From Neobacillus dielmonensis (GTDB lineage: Bacteria; Bacillota; Bacilli; Bacillales; Cytobacillaceae), in contig NZ_HG942076.1 of the NCBI RefSeq assembly GCF_000612665.1, positions 194,346 to 258,345 on the forward strand: a stretch of 64,000 bases of DNA. The letters are read 5' to 3'. Positions within the stretch are counted from its first letter, which is position 1; every line of letters begins with the position of its first letter. Below, in pieces: positions 42,335-51,603 of this stretch. The notes beneath the pieces are model-generated. The model was not told where the DNA came from. It did no database searches and worked only from the letters and a program-made list of their open reading frames with translations. The translations under genes and the position numbers were made by a program.

Positions 42335-44641
42335 CTAAACTGTGGGGGATCGCTCTATTTGCAAATCCGAAAGTTGATTATAATAAAAATAAGCATCATA
42401 CAAATGTTTTGCATAATGTCTAAGGGGATAAGTAGTATCTACATGGTTTTTCTCCCATTCCATGCACCAGGTAAGCAATAATTGCAGACCAATATGGCGA
42501 AGATGATTCATCATGCTGCTGCTTCTTAAATGGTTGCGGAAGGAATCATGGTAGATGGTCCAGCCCATTTCTCCGTCAGATGTTTCAGCCTGCTTGAGTA
42601 CAACGCTGCCATATTCCAGGGCTCTATACAGGCCAGCCTGCCATCCCGGTACCCCATGAACGTCCAAGGCTTTTTCTAAAATTGCACCTATATCCTTTTT
42701 CGTTAAGGGCTCATATGCCCAACATAAAACGGAAAAAATATAATTTAAGTAAAAAGTTAAATCGCCAGTTTTTAATCGTTCCAACAAGGAATCATAATAA
42801 TGTTCCAAACCGTTAGGTAATTCATTTTCATCATAAAAACTGTATTTTCCTTTTTTTATGTCTTCCATCAAAAGATGAATATATAAAGGCAAACCTTGTG
42901 ATTTCTTCATTACTACATCTATAAAGTGATTTTCATAGCTTGCCGAGTTTACCTTCTCATCGCGTTTGTATAATTCATAGCGTTGCATTTCACATTCTTG
43001 TTCTATGAGTTCCCTAATTTCTTCCGACTGTAACGAAGGCAATTCCCCATCATCCCACAGTTGATCTGCATGCATAAAGATATTTTTGAGATGATACTCC
43101 GGCCTGCTTGCACACACCCACAAACATCCGGAAATCGGGTGCTTGAATGGCAGCTTAAAAAAGGACTCATGGCTGGGTCCTAATTCATCCAATCCATCTA
43201 ATAAAAAGAGAATCGTTCGGTTTTCCTTTTCAAGAATCTGCTGTTTCTGAATTTCATCCAGACATTTTAAAAATTGGCCCTGAATGGGCTCATTCGGTTT
43301 GATAGCAAACGTCAATCCAAATTCCTTTGCCAGTTTCAACGTTGCAATGTGATAAAATTGATCTGGACTACAGCGGATATCCCCCGCCCTAAAGAAGAAC
43401 GGAATAACGAACAGTTTCTTGCCAAAGCCTTTAAAATCAAGGGCTAACTTGGCCATAAACGCAGATTTTCCAACACCGGGCTTACCGGTCACCCACAAAC
43501 AGGAATTTTCCTTTCTCTTTTCCTTCACCCAGCCTTTTACATCCTTTATTTGCTGACTCCGGCCAACGATAATCTGAGTTAAATCAGATAGGATATCCAT
43601 AAACTCAAAATCCCATTGGGGAAAGGATTCATCTAACCGTTGCCGGGCAATCCTTTTCTTTCTCCAGTCTTCAAAATTGTAGATGGACAAAAAAGGCTGC
43701 AACAAGTCCTCTCCCTTTTGAGAAAATGAACTTTTTTTGCCAAATGAAGTGAATTCAAGCATTTTTCGGTTTTTATTGTAACGCATATAAATCATCGGGG
43801 ATGGATGGCTATCTGTTTTTAAAAACTCTTGCTCTGACTCGGACCAAACCATGGCAATATCATAATATTGGAGAGGAAAAAGATTGATATATTCATGGTC
43901 ATGCTTAATATATACGGCGATGGACTCTAATGGGGACGTTTGCTCTGAAATGGCAGGGATGCTCCCGATTTCATCCGGAAGACCTTGTAAGAGAGTTTGT
44001 ATATTCCCCTTATCATCTGTGGCTAATAAAAGATAGGATTGCAAGAAAGTCAATTGATCGGCCATATTGGTCATCTTTGTAGAAAAAGAATGATAAAGTT
44101 TCTCCGCTTCTTCATCAGGCAATCTGCCGCCGTGAGCCAGCTTATTGCGCAATGATAATATAGCCGTTCCATCATGATTGGAAGTGCCGAGCAAAAATGG
44201 TTTCCAAGTGTCTTTCCAAAAAGGGAGCATTTCTTTCATAAAAAAGGCTTTTCTCTTAGCTAAAAATTGTATGGCATCATCAGCCAAACCAATCCATGCT
44301 CCAAAGGTAGGACGTTCTATTTTCTCCATCAGTGATAGTCTTAATTTTTCTGGGAATTCCTTCTCTATTTGATATACATTGCTTAAACTTACGATGGCAA
44401 AAAATCGAGTCACCATTTCAGCAGCATCGGTCAATCGATGCAAAGAGAGAAAAGGATTCGTTTCTTTAAAAAATTCAGCCAATGTTAAAGCAATCGGCGT
44501 TGGAAGTTTTTGAAGTAAAGGTATGTATGGATGATCGATCGAACTCACTTCTTTTTTCATTAAGAAAGGGGGTTCATGATTTCCACAAAAATAGTAACCT
44601 CCTGACTCAATCATAGGTTGTTCACATAGCTTACAAATCAT
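42335..44641 (-). CDS. Zn-ribbon + HEPN-like + NACHT (STAND) ATPase
   Basis: 768 residues from ATG 44641. Counting from the TTG one codon earlier: a zinc knuckle (CKLC and CGNH, residues 4-23); a helical HEPN-like domain (about 40-205) with LRNKLAHGG giving R166-x4-H171, the RNase motif of HEPN domains; a beta-rich middle (240-300); a NACHT-type NTPase (about 355-560) with Walker A GKPGVGKS (387-394) and Walker B LFLLDGLDELG; and a C-terminal winged-helix/helical part (LTKKDIGAILEKAL, YHDSFRNHLRS). This build fits an antiviral STAND protein whose effector is an RNase. Operon with the solenoid gene downstream. Not recognised as a named system. Confidence 0.78.
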   Translation of the reverse strand: MICKLCEQPMIESGGYYFCGNHEPPFLMKKEVSSIDHPYIPLLQKLPTPIALTLAEFFKETNPFLSLHRLTDAAEMVTRFFAIVSLSNVYQIEKEFPEKLRLSLMEKIERPTFGAWIGLADDAIQFLAKRKAFFMKEMLPFWKDTWKPFLLGTSNHDGTAILSLRNKLAHGGRLPDEEAEKLYHSFSTKMTNMADQLTFLQSYLLLATDDKGNIQTLLQGLPDEIGSIPAISEQTSPLESIAVYIKHDHEYINLFPLQYYDIAMVWSESEQEFLKTDSHPSPMIYMRYNKNRKMLEFTSFGKKSSFSQKGEDLLQPFLSIYNFEDWRKKRIARQRLDESFPQWDFEFMDILSDLTQIIVGRSQQIKDVKGWVKEKRKENSCLWVTGKPGVGKSAFMAKLALDFKGFGKKLFVIPFFFRAGDIRCSPDQFYHIATLKLAKEFGLTFAIKPNEPIQGQFLKCLDEIQKQQILEKENRTILFLLDGLDELGPSHESFFKLPFKHPISGCLWVCASRPEYHLKNIFMHADQLWDDGELPSLQSEEIRELIEQECEMQRYELYKRDEKVNSASYENHFIDVVMKKSQGLPLYIHLLMEDIKKGKYSFYDENELPNGLEHYYDSLLERLKTGDLTFYLNYIFSVLCWAYEPLTKKDIGAILEKALDVHGVPGWQAGLYRALEYGSVVLKQAETSDGEMGWTIYHDSFRNHLRSSSMMNHLRHIGLQLLLTWCMEWEKNHVDTTYPLRHYAKHLYDAYFYYNQLSDLQIERSPTV

Positions 44642-44810
44642 CAAAAGGCTTCCCCTCCATAGATAGTTCTTTCCATGTTCATGATTAAAGGGTTTGTTTA
44701 GTCATAAAGCAGAAACTAATAAAAGTTTGGTTTTAGAAAGATTGATACTTTGAAAATTCCAGTGGGTCCCCATAGCCTACCTAGGTTTTAAGATTAGTAT
44801 AACATGGGGA

Positions 44811-44841
44811 CATTGGTGCAGAATAACCGTCCTCTGCACCA
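44811..44841. repeat. Degenerate REP-like hairpin
   Basis: GGTGCAGAATAACCGTCCTCTGCACC: the usual core AACCGTCC sits inside GGTGCA/TGCACC arms. Confidence 0.5.
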
Positions 44842-44849
44842 ACATAAAA

Positions 44850-44910
44850 ACTAAATAAATGTTTAATTAAAGATCACGTCAAAACCTAACAATCGTTTAT
44901 TTAGTTTGTC
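44850..44910 (+). repeat. Composite element, copy D (5' part only)
   Basis: The first two boxes, AAATGTTTAATTAA and CCTAACAATCGTTTATTTAG, are present at normal spacing; the rest is lost. Confidence 0.65.
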
Positions 44911-45025
44911 TTTAAACCATGTAAAGAGTCGTAAAATATCTACAATCACTAGACGAAAAGTATAACTTTGACTTGTTCCTCCCGCTCTCTACTTTTTTGT
45001 GACCCTCCGAACTATTGAAAGGCAC

Positions 45026-47059
45026 CTAAAAAATTTTCACTACATCTTGGACTAGATATTGATGTAATAAACCAAGTATGTTCTGAACATAGTCTCTGCA
45101 TTCTCCTGCCACTTTTAATGAAACAAATTTTGTATGGGCAGGCGGATTGCGAAAACGATTCCGCACTTCCTGGTTGAACCAGTCTGCTATTTGTCCAGAA
45201 GCTAGCGCTAGGAGTCCTTCCTCCGTAAAATAATTAGTTAACTCATTATAAAAAAGCCTCTTTAAATTTTTATCTTTGCCGCTATCACTAGTTACTTTGC
45301 CAAATAAATAGTTTAATAGACCAAGCTCTAAGCCACTTTTGCTTCCATCTCGTATAAACAATAGATTCCTATAAATGGACTCCCAAAAATGAAATAAATC
45401 TTGGGCCTTTTTGGAGCCATCCGCCTTTAACTTCGACAATTCCTCTTCCAACGTTTCATAAGAAATCGTTTTACTGACTGGTACAATGCATTTCTCATTG
45501 ATTTCCACTTCTAGTATTCTAAAGAACCCCAGAGATATCATCCCCGCATCCTTCCAGCGAAACCCTTCCTCAATACTTCGGTCATACATGGACACGGCGG
45601 TCTCGTACGATAATCTTCCCATTGGACTCAAGCTTGCTAACCAGCTAGTTTCCTTTGCTTTCTCCTCATATGTTTCCTTTAATTGAAGGAAATCCTCTCT
45701 TTCAGCCAAAATATTTTCGATGACCTTGGTTTTATTGTGACGTAAGGCAAGGGCCTCTAGGTAAGCCAGTTCGAATAATTCCCATTTTCTCTGATCATGA
45801 AAAGCGAGAATCTGTTTACGATTCCGCAAGATATTCTCTACGAATTGTTCCTTCTCTTGAAGCCTGTATTGGGCCATAAACACCGTAATGTAATCCTCTT
45901 CAGTTAATTCATAGGCATCTGTTAATACATATCGGACAATCACTTGGGTAGGATTTTCTTCATTCATCAGCTCATCATAAAGACTTGGATGAAACTTTAA
46001 GGCGAAATTCAGTTTATAATCACGGACATCCAACAAATCCTTGATAAAATCTTCTTCTTTGGCAGGTACACTTATATGTTGTTCATATGCCAACAATTGC
46101 ACGTCTTTCTCTTGCGCCCTCTCCAAAAATTCAGTAGCCAGCTGACAAGAAAATCGGTTAAATACCGGAAGAGAGGATTGGTCCATTTCAATCATATTGT
46201 CAGAATGCTTTGATAGGATTGCCTCAATTTGACGAATGTCATCCTCATAATTGTCAGAATGCAAGACGGCTTGCTGCATAATATACATAAAAAAGGGGAA
46301 AGATATTTTGCCTTGTTGGGTTTCCAGACATTGAGATAGGTGGGAAACATCTCCCAAGAGAGCGTAGGACTCTAAAATTAGTGCCTGTGCAGATGGAAAA
46401 TCGATCTGGCCGGATTTCAGCTTTTGTGCATATTGAATGGCACCTGTGAAATCATTTGAATGAAAGCAAGACAATGCTTCCAAATAATTTAATTCTCCTT
46501 CATCATGATCCTGGTCCTTTAACTTTCCAAGAATTTTAAAGGCGATTCGTTCTTTTTTACTATGCATTGCTAGGAAAAAACGAATCCGCAATTGAGCAGG
46601 GCTACATTCATCAAGACCCTCATCTAAATCTTCTATTCGCTTCTCTTCTAGCCGTTTTGCCTCTACAAACTCTTTTGCCCGTGGATCCATTTTATCCCAT
46701 GCAGATAACAATAGCTTATATTTATTGCGAGTTTTACCTGGCTTAAGAGTTTGATGCCATTCTTTTTCATACTTATCCTTTAGTAAAATGAGTCCCATAA
46801 AATACTGCAATTTCGATGAACTAAACGAGTTTTTGTATCTAGGCTGTATGCTATTAGCACCATCATCCTCATTAGAGAGCTTTTCAAAAATCCATGTTAA
46901 AAACCCAGCATAATCAGGCCCGCCATAGAGTGTATGGTCACCGGTTGTATAATATTGATTGAGTTTTTGTTCAATCTCTCTAACAACAGAATTCCCAGTG
47001 GGAAGCTGCCGATATTTGGACGATACACTTTTGTTCTTCTGCTTCTTTTTCTTGGCCAT
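45026..47059 (-). CDS. Helical-repeat protein with C-terminal HEPN-like motif
   Basis: 677 residues. A lysine-rich N-terminus (KKKKQKNKS) leads into TPR-like helices (ALSCFHSNDFTGAIQYAQKL, AQALILESYALLGD). The C-terminal about 110 residues are helical and end in NRFRNPPAHTKFVSL, giving R637-x4-H642, the HEPN RNase motif in its common RNxxAH form. Ribosome site GGGAGA. It lies 385 bases upstream of the NACHT gene on the same strand, with a composite-repeat relic and a degenerate REP between. Could be a second effector or a toxin-like partner of the NACHT/solenoid pair. Confidence 0.7.
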   Translation of the reverse strand: MAKKKKQKNKSVSSKYRQLPTGNSVVREIEQKLNQYYTTGDHTLYGGPDYAGFLTWIFEKLSNEDDGANSIQPRYKNSFSSSKLQYFMGLILLKDKYEKEWHQTLKPGKTRNKYKLLLSAWDKMDPRAKEFVEAKRLEEKRIEDLDEGLDECSPAQLRIRFFLAMHSKKERIAFKILGKLKDQDHDEGELNYLEALSCFHSNDFTGAIQYAQKLKSGQIDFPSAQALILESYALLGDVSHLSQCLETQQGKISFPFFMYIMQQAVLHSDNYEDDIRQIEAILSKHSDNMIEMDQSSLPVFNRFSCQLATEFLERAQEKDVQLLAYEQHISVPAKEEDFIKDLLDVRDYKLNFALKFHPSLYDELMNEENPTQVIVRYVLTDAYELTEEDYITVFMAQYRLQEKEQFVENILRNRKQILAFHDQRKWELFELAYLEALALRHNKTKVIENILAEREDFLQLKETYEEKAKETSWLASLSPMGRLSYETAVSMYDRSIEEGFRWKDAGMISLGFFRILEVEINEKCIVPVSKTISYETLEEELSKLKADGSKKAQDLFHFWESIYRNLLFIRDGSKSGLELGLLNYLFGKVTSDSGKDKNLKRLFYNELTNYFTEEGLLALASGQIADWFNQEVRNRFRNPPAHTKFVSLKVAGECRDYVQNILGLLHQYLVQDVVKIF

Positions 47060-47145
47060 GTGACTATCTCCCTTTTCTGCTAATCATACTATTATCTAAA
47101 AAAACTTTGGACTCTAAATAGGATTATAATACTATATTGTTCGGG

Positions 47146-47171
47146 GTACCACGGGGACGGTTCTAGCGGTT
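47146..47171. repeat. REP element
   Basis: GTACCACGGGGACGGTTCTAGCGG. Confidence 0.8.
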
Positions 47172-47288
47172 CTTTTTGGCAAGAAAAGCGAAGTCCTACT
47201 ACTTTTGAAGATGAATGGAATATTTGGAGCAGATACGTTAAACTCATTCGCTATTTCGTTGTTTATAAGCAACGAGCCTTTGAAGCTA

Positions 47289-47326
47289 GAAAATGACCTC
47301 GGGATCGAACCCGAGGTCACTTTCTG
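47289..47326 (-). terminator. Terminator of the galactonate operon
   Basis: GTGACCTCGGG pairs with CCCGAGGTCATTTT on the minus strand. A related stem occurs at 63121. Confidence 0.7.
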
Positions 47327-47363
47327 TGAGTCTTTGAAATTTTACATTCGAGGAAGCTCTGAA

Positions 47364-47403
47364 TGGAGCCAGAAGAACCGTCCCCTTGGATCCCTTGGAT
47401 CCC
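47364..47403. repeat. REP with 10-bp tandem, abutting the transporter stop
   Basis: GCCAGAAGAACCGTCCCC followed by tandem TTGGATCCC units. It ends on the base next to the transporter stop codon. Confidence 0.85.
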
Positions 47404-48705
47404 TTAAGCTGCTTTGTTTACGTTATTGGGTTCGGTAACCCGTTCTACTTTTCCTACTAGGAAGATGTAGGATAGTGCGCCGATTAGGGTTACGCATGCG
47501 ATGAATGTTAGTGCTGGTGCAAAGTTTCCGCCTTTTACTAGGTAACCGATTACGATTGGGATGATGATGGATGCGGTTCCACCGATAAAGTTGAACACAC
47601 CGCCTGCAATCCCGATTAAACGTTTTGGAGCTAAAAGAGAAACGAATACCCATGTGATGGAGGCGAAACCGTTTCCAAAGAAGGCAATAGACATGAATAA
47701 AACAATAAGGGCTGGGCTGTCTACATAGTTCGCTCCGATAATGGAAGTAGCCAACAATAATCCAGTGATAATTGGCGTTTTTCTCGCTTTATCTTTTGAA
47801 ACGCCCTTTTTCACAAGGAAATCAGATAAGAATCCTGAAGCAAGCACCCCAATGAAAGCTGCGATAAATGGCAATGAGGCTAAAAACCCAGATTTAATGA
47901 ACGCCATTCCTCGATATTCTACTAAATAAGTAGGGAACCAAGTTAGGAAAAACCATAAGGTGGAGTTCACCGCAAATTGGCCGATATAAATCCCCCACAG
48001 TTTTCTGCTAGATAAGACAACTCCTAAATCTTTCATCGTCATTTTCTGTTTAGCTGATTTATCTGAGGAGCTGGCAACTATTCCGTCTCCTTCACGGATA
48101 TAGTCTAGTTCTGCTTGATTCACTTTTTTACTTTTATCTGGATCACGATAGAACAAGAACCATAGCACCGACCATGCAAGGCCTATAATACCAGCAATGA
48201 TAAACAAGCCTCTCCAGCCAAATGTTTGCTGAAGGAAAATAAGTGTTGGTGTTAAAAAGGCTAATCCGATAAACTGACCTGATGTATAGATGGAAACAGC
48301 GCGTGCCCTCTCATTTTCAGGAAACCAGGAAGCGGCTACCTTACTGTTCGTAGGAAAGGCAGGTGCTTCAAATACCCCTAAACCAACGCGGAAGAACATA
48401 AGTCCCGAAAAACCGCTTGCAAATCCTTGTAATAAAGTCATTAGTGAGAAACCGGCAATCCCAATGGTATGGGTATTTCGGTTACCCAGCTTATCTAACA
48501 GCCATCCGCCAGGAATTTGCAGCAAACAATACGTCCAACCGAAAGCTGAGAAAATCAATCCCATTTGGACCGTATCAATATGTAGTTCCTTTGTGATAAA
48601 AGGAGCTGCAATGGAGATATTACTGCGGTCCATATAGTTTACAATAACCGTGATAAACAGCATAAACACAATACCATAACGAACCTTTGTCGCCTTTTTA
48701 TTCAT
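47404..48705 (-). CDS. MFS transporter, D-galactonate/hexuronate family (ACS)
   Basis: 433 residues, 12 membrane segments, anion:cation symporter family like DgoT/GudP/ExuT. Typical starts are VNYMDRSNISIAAPFI in TM1 and FGWTYCLLQIPGGWLLDKLG in TM2, with NRNTHTIGI and RVGLGVFEAPAFP following. The last gene of an operon with galactonate dehydratase, KDPGal/KDPG aldolase and KDG kinase, which points to D-galactonate (or a related aldonate) import with protons. Confidence 0.88.
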   Translation of the reverse strand: MNKKATKVRYGIVFMLFITVIVNYMDRSNISIAAPFITKELHIDTVQMGLIFSAFGWTYCLLQIPGGWLLDKLGNRNTHTIGIAGFSLMTLLQGFASGFSGLMFFRVGLGVFEAPAFPTNSKVAASWFPENERARAVSIYTSGQFIGLAFLTPTLIFLQQTFGWRGLFIIAGIIGLAWSVLWFLFYRDPDKSKKVNQAELDYIREGDGIVASSSDKSAKQKMTMKDLGVVLSSRKLWGIYIGQFAVNSTLWFFLTWFPTYLVEYRGMAFIKSGFLASLPFIAAFIGVLASGFLSDFLVKKGVSKDKARKTPIITGLLLATSIIGANYVDSPALIVLFMSIAFFGNGFASITWVFVSLLAPKRLIGIAGGVFNFIGGTASIIIPIVIGYLVKGGNFAPALTFIACVTLIGALSYIFLVGKVERVTEPNNVNKAA

Positions 48706-48793
48706 TGATCCTCAATCCCTTTGCTGTAATTTAATCAAAAAGTAATTTCTTGAGCGGAGCCTGTCACCAGACCTGCCCCGCTCGAGATGTTTT

Positions 48794-49942
48794 CTACCAC
48801 TCAGCGACGCTGCCGTCTTTATGGCGCCAAACTGGGTTTTGCCATTGATGCCCGACTTTGGCCATTTCACGTACTTTTTCTTCATTGACCTCGACACCTA
48901 GTCCCGGTCCTTGTGGGATCTTCACATAACCATTTTCATAATCAAATACAGTTGGATCGACTAGATAATCTAATAAGTCACTGCCTTGATTATAGTGAAT
49001 GCCTAAGCTTTGTTCTTGGATAAATGCATTGTGTGCCGTAGCGTCTACTTGTAAGCAGGCTGCAAGGGCAATTGGGCCAAGCGGACAGTGCGGAGCAGCC
49101 GCTACATCATAAGCTTCTGCCATGCTAAGGATTTTCTTGCATTCGGTAATTCCACCCGCATGGGATAAATCAGGCTGGATAATATCTACATACCCGCCCT
49201 CCAATAACGGTTTAAAATCCCATCTTGAGAACATCCGCTCACCAGTCGCAATAGGAGTCGACGTTAACGAAGCAATCTCTTTTAGAGCCTCATTATTCTG
49301 AGGAAGAACCGGTTCTTCAATAAACATCGGTCTGAACGCTTCAAGTTCTCTGACAAGCACCTTTGCCATTGGCTTATGTACACGCCCATGGAAATCAATG
49401 CCGATGCCGATATTTTTGCCAACTGCCTCACGAATCGCGGCTACATTCTCAATTACTTTCTCGACTTTATCGTAGGAATCAATGTATTGTAATTCTTCGG
49501 TTCCATTCATCTTAACCGCTTGGAAGCCTCTTTCCACACAGTCTAATGCCATACGTGCGGTATCACTTGGACGATCTCCGCCAATCCAGGAATAAACTTT
49601 GATAGAATCACGGCAAGCGCCGCCAAGTAGTTGATAAACTGGTGCATTATAAAATTTCCCTTTAATATCCCAAAGTGCTTGGTCAATTCCAGCAATTGCA
49701 CTCATAAGGATTGGGCCGCCGCGGTAGAAGCCGCCTCGATACATCACATTCCAATGATCTTCAATGCGTAAAGGATCCTTGCCCATTAAATACGTCATTA
49801 ACTCTTCTACTGCTGCTTTTACAGTAGCTGCTTTTCCTTCGATGACCGGCTCACCCCAGCCAACAATTCCTTCATCTGTTTCTATTTTTAAAAATAACCA
49901 ACGTGGTGGCACTTGGAACAATTCATAATTTGTAATTTTCAT
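48794..49942 (-). CDS. dgoD: D-galactonate dehydratase
   Basis: Enolase-superfamily enzyme converting D-galactonate to 2-keto-3-deoxygalactonate; 382 residues, the same length as E. coli DgoD. Near-identical blocks include [57 protein letters not shown] (Mg-binding Asp), [33 protein letters not shown] [16 protein letters not shown], and the catalytic His region [13 protein letters not shown]; it ends [14 protein letters not shown] 49942 sits 10 bases from GGAG. 21 bases after the aldolase gene. Confidence 0.95.
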   Translation of the reverse strand: MKITNYELFQVPPRWLFLKIETDEGIVGWGEPVIEGKAATVKAAVEELMTYLMGKDPLRIEDHWNVMYRGGFYRGGPILMSAIAGIDQALWDIKGKFYNAPVYQLLGGACRDSIKVYSWIGGDRPSDTARMALDCVERGFQAVKMNGTEELQYIDSYDKVEKVIENVAAIREAVGKNIGIGIDFHGRVHKPMAKVLVRELEAFRPMFIEEPVLPQNNEALKEIASLTSTPIATGERMFSRWDFKPLLEGGYVDIIQPDLSHAGGITECKKILSMAEAYDVAAAPHCPLGPIALAACLQVDATAHNAFIQEQSLGIHYNQGSDLLDYLVDPTVFDYENGYVKIPQGPGLGVEVNEEKVREMAKVGHQWQNPVWRHKDGSVAEW

Positions 49943-49963
49943 TTTTACCACACTCCATGTAAA

Positions 49964-50593
49964 TTAGTTTTGTGCTGCAAGAACCATTTGCCTTGCTTTT
50001 TCCGTTAGTTCTGTTAAATAGGTCTCTGTTACTGGCTTTTTGGTGTTGACCAACGAACTGCCGATTCCCAATCCAGCCGCACCAGCATCGAGATACTCTT
50101 TTATGTTGTTCAATCCTACTCCCCCGGTTGGCAATAATGGAATCTGTGGGAGCGGACCATGAATATCTTTAATAAACTGAGGACCTAGCGCGGTCGCTGG
50201 AAAGACCTTAATGATATCTCCGCCTAGCTCATACGCTGTTAAAATCTCGGTCGGAGTAAACGCGGCAGGAATACTAACCGCTCCATACCTCTTTGTTAGT
50301 TCGATCGTTTCAGCACGTAAGGTTGGCGATAAAATAAACTGTGCTCCTGCAAGCAGGGCGCTGCGAGCTGTTTCAGGATCTAACACGGTTCCTGCACCCA
50401 CTGCCATTTCATCACCAAATGCATCCGCCACCATTTCGATAGCCGACAGCGCTTTCGGTGAGTTCATGGTCATTTCTACAACGCGAATTCCACCTTCGTA
50501 TAAAGATTGAACAATTTTTAACGTATCTTCTGGCCTTGCTCCTCGAACAATGGCAATTAATTTATGATCAAGTATTTTTTGCAATGTAGTCAT
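49964..50593 (-). CDS. KDPGal/KDPG aldolase
   Basis: 209-residue class I aldolase that splits 2-keto-3-deoxy-6-phospho-galactonate (or -gluconate) into pyruvate and glyceraldehyde 3-phosphate. Motifs: LIAIVRGARPEDT, VVEMTMNSP, VGAGTVLDPE, FILSPT, and the Schiff-base lysine in GGDIIKVFPA, then PLLPTGGVGLNN. Encoded between the KDG kinase and the dehydratase, so it closes the De Ley-Doudoroff route; DgoA-type specificity is inferred from dgoD. Confidence 0.9.
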   Translation of the reverse strand: MTTLQKILDHKLIAIVRGARPEDTLKIVQSLYEGGIRVVEMTMNSPKALSAIEMVADAFGDEMAVGAGTVLDPETARSALLAGAQFILSPTLRAETIELTKRYGAVSIPAAFTPTEILTAYELGGDIIKVFPATALGPQFIKDIHGPLPQIPLLPTGGVGLNNIKEYLDAGAAGLGIGSSLVNTKKPVTETYLTELTEKARQMVLAAQN

Positions 50594-50620
50594 TCGTCCT
50601 ATTCCTCCTTGCTCACTTAC

Positions 50621-51580
50621 TTAACGCTTTACTTCATCCCTTGCACCCACATCAAAAAACTGATGTAGTTCCGCTCGGTCAGGAAGCCCTTCTATATCTC
50701 CATTTACGGTACAAACCATCGCCCCAATGGCGCAACCACGCTTGACCGCTTCAGCAACTGGGAAACCATCAAGAAGCCCTGAAAGAACTCCTGCTGCAAA
50801 TCCATCACCCGCGCCAACTGGGTCGACCACAGTTTTGACTGTAAAGCCTTCTACATGTCCTTTGTCGGCCCCGGCATTAGTAGAATAATAGGCTCCTCTT
50901 TCACCAAGCTTCACGATAACGGTTTCAACACCTAGTGCATGAAAGGAGTCTGCAGCTTTCTTGTAATCTCTTGATTCAAATAAAAACTCACATTCCCCGA
51001 TGCCTGGCAAAACAATATCTGACTGCCCAGCGATCGATAATAACGTTTCTCGGGCTTCCTCCTCGGACCAAAGCTTCCTGCGAAGATTTGGGTCAAATAC
51101 GACTTTCACTCCATTTTTTCGAGCAATCGTGATCGCTTGATAGATCGTTTCTTTGCAAGAAGCGCTCAGTGCAGGTGTAATGCCAGATAGATAGAGGAAC
51201 TTTGCATTGGCTATATACTCCTGTTTTAGGAGGTCAGGACTTAGCTGACTGGCAGCTGAGTTTTTACGGTAATAGTAGATATTCACATTGTCCTGGTTCA
51301 CGATTTCTTTAAAAAAGATGCCTGTCGGCGCATTTTCATTGATCGTGACCTGACTAGTGTCTACTCCCTCGCCTCTGACTGCGGTTACAATTTGGGCGCC
51401 AAACTCATCATTTCCAAGCTGACTAATCCATCCGGTTTGATGCCCAAGTCTAGATAATCCAATGAGCGTATTGGTCTCGGCCCCTGCAATTCTAGTCGTA
51501 TACTGGTTTGAATAGCGCATTTTTCCCATCGTATTTGGGGTAAATAAAACCATTGTTTCCCCAATACTAATAACATCCAT
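50621..51580 (-). CDS. 2-keto-3-deoxygluconate/galactonate kinase
   Basis: 319-residue PfkB-family kinase phosphorylating KDG or KDGal with ATP. Motifs: ISIGETMVLFTPN at the start, RIAGAETNTLIGLSRLG, the YYYRKNSAAS substrate loop, VVFDPNLRRKLW, and the catalytic DPVGAGDGFAAGVLSG with the PfkB base. The start is ATG 51580, behind AAAGGTG and 23 bases after the IclR stop; the open frame extends further only into the IclR gene. Confidence 0.92.
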   Translation of the reverse strand: MDVISIGETMVLFTPNTMGKMRYSNQYTTRIAGAETNTLIGLSRLGHQTGWISQLGNDEFGAQIVTAVRGEGVDTSQVTINENAPTGIFFKEIVNQDNVNIYYYRKNSAASQLSPDLLKQEYIANAKFLYLSGITPALSASCKETIYQAITIARKNGVKVVFDPNLRRKLWSEEEARETLLSIAGQSDIVLPGIGECEFLFESRDYKKAADSFHALGVETVIVKLGERGAYYSTNAGADKGHVEGFTVKTVVDPVGAGDGFAAGVLSGLLDGFPVAEAVKRGCAIGAMVCTVNGDIEGLPDRAELHQFFDVGARDEVKR

Positions 51581-51603
51581 GTTTTCACCTTTTTTCTGTC
51601 TAT

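Noticed and set aside
47205..47438. Plus-strand ORF of 77 residues
   Set aside because: Runs through a terminator hairpin and a REP into the 3' end of the transporter gene; no ribosome site.
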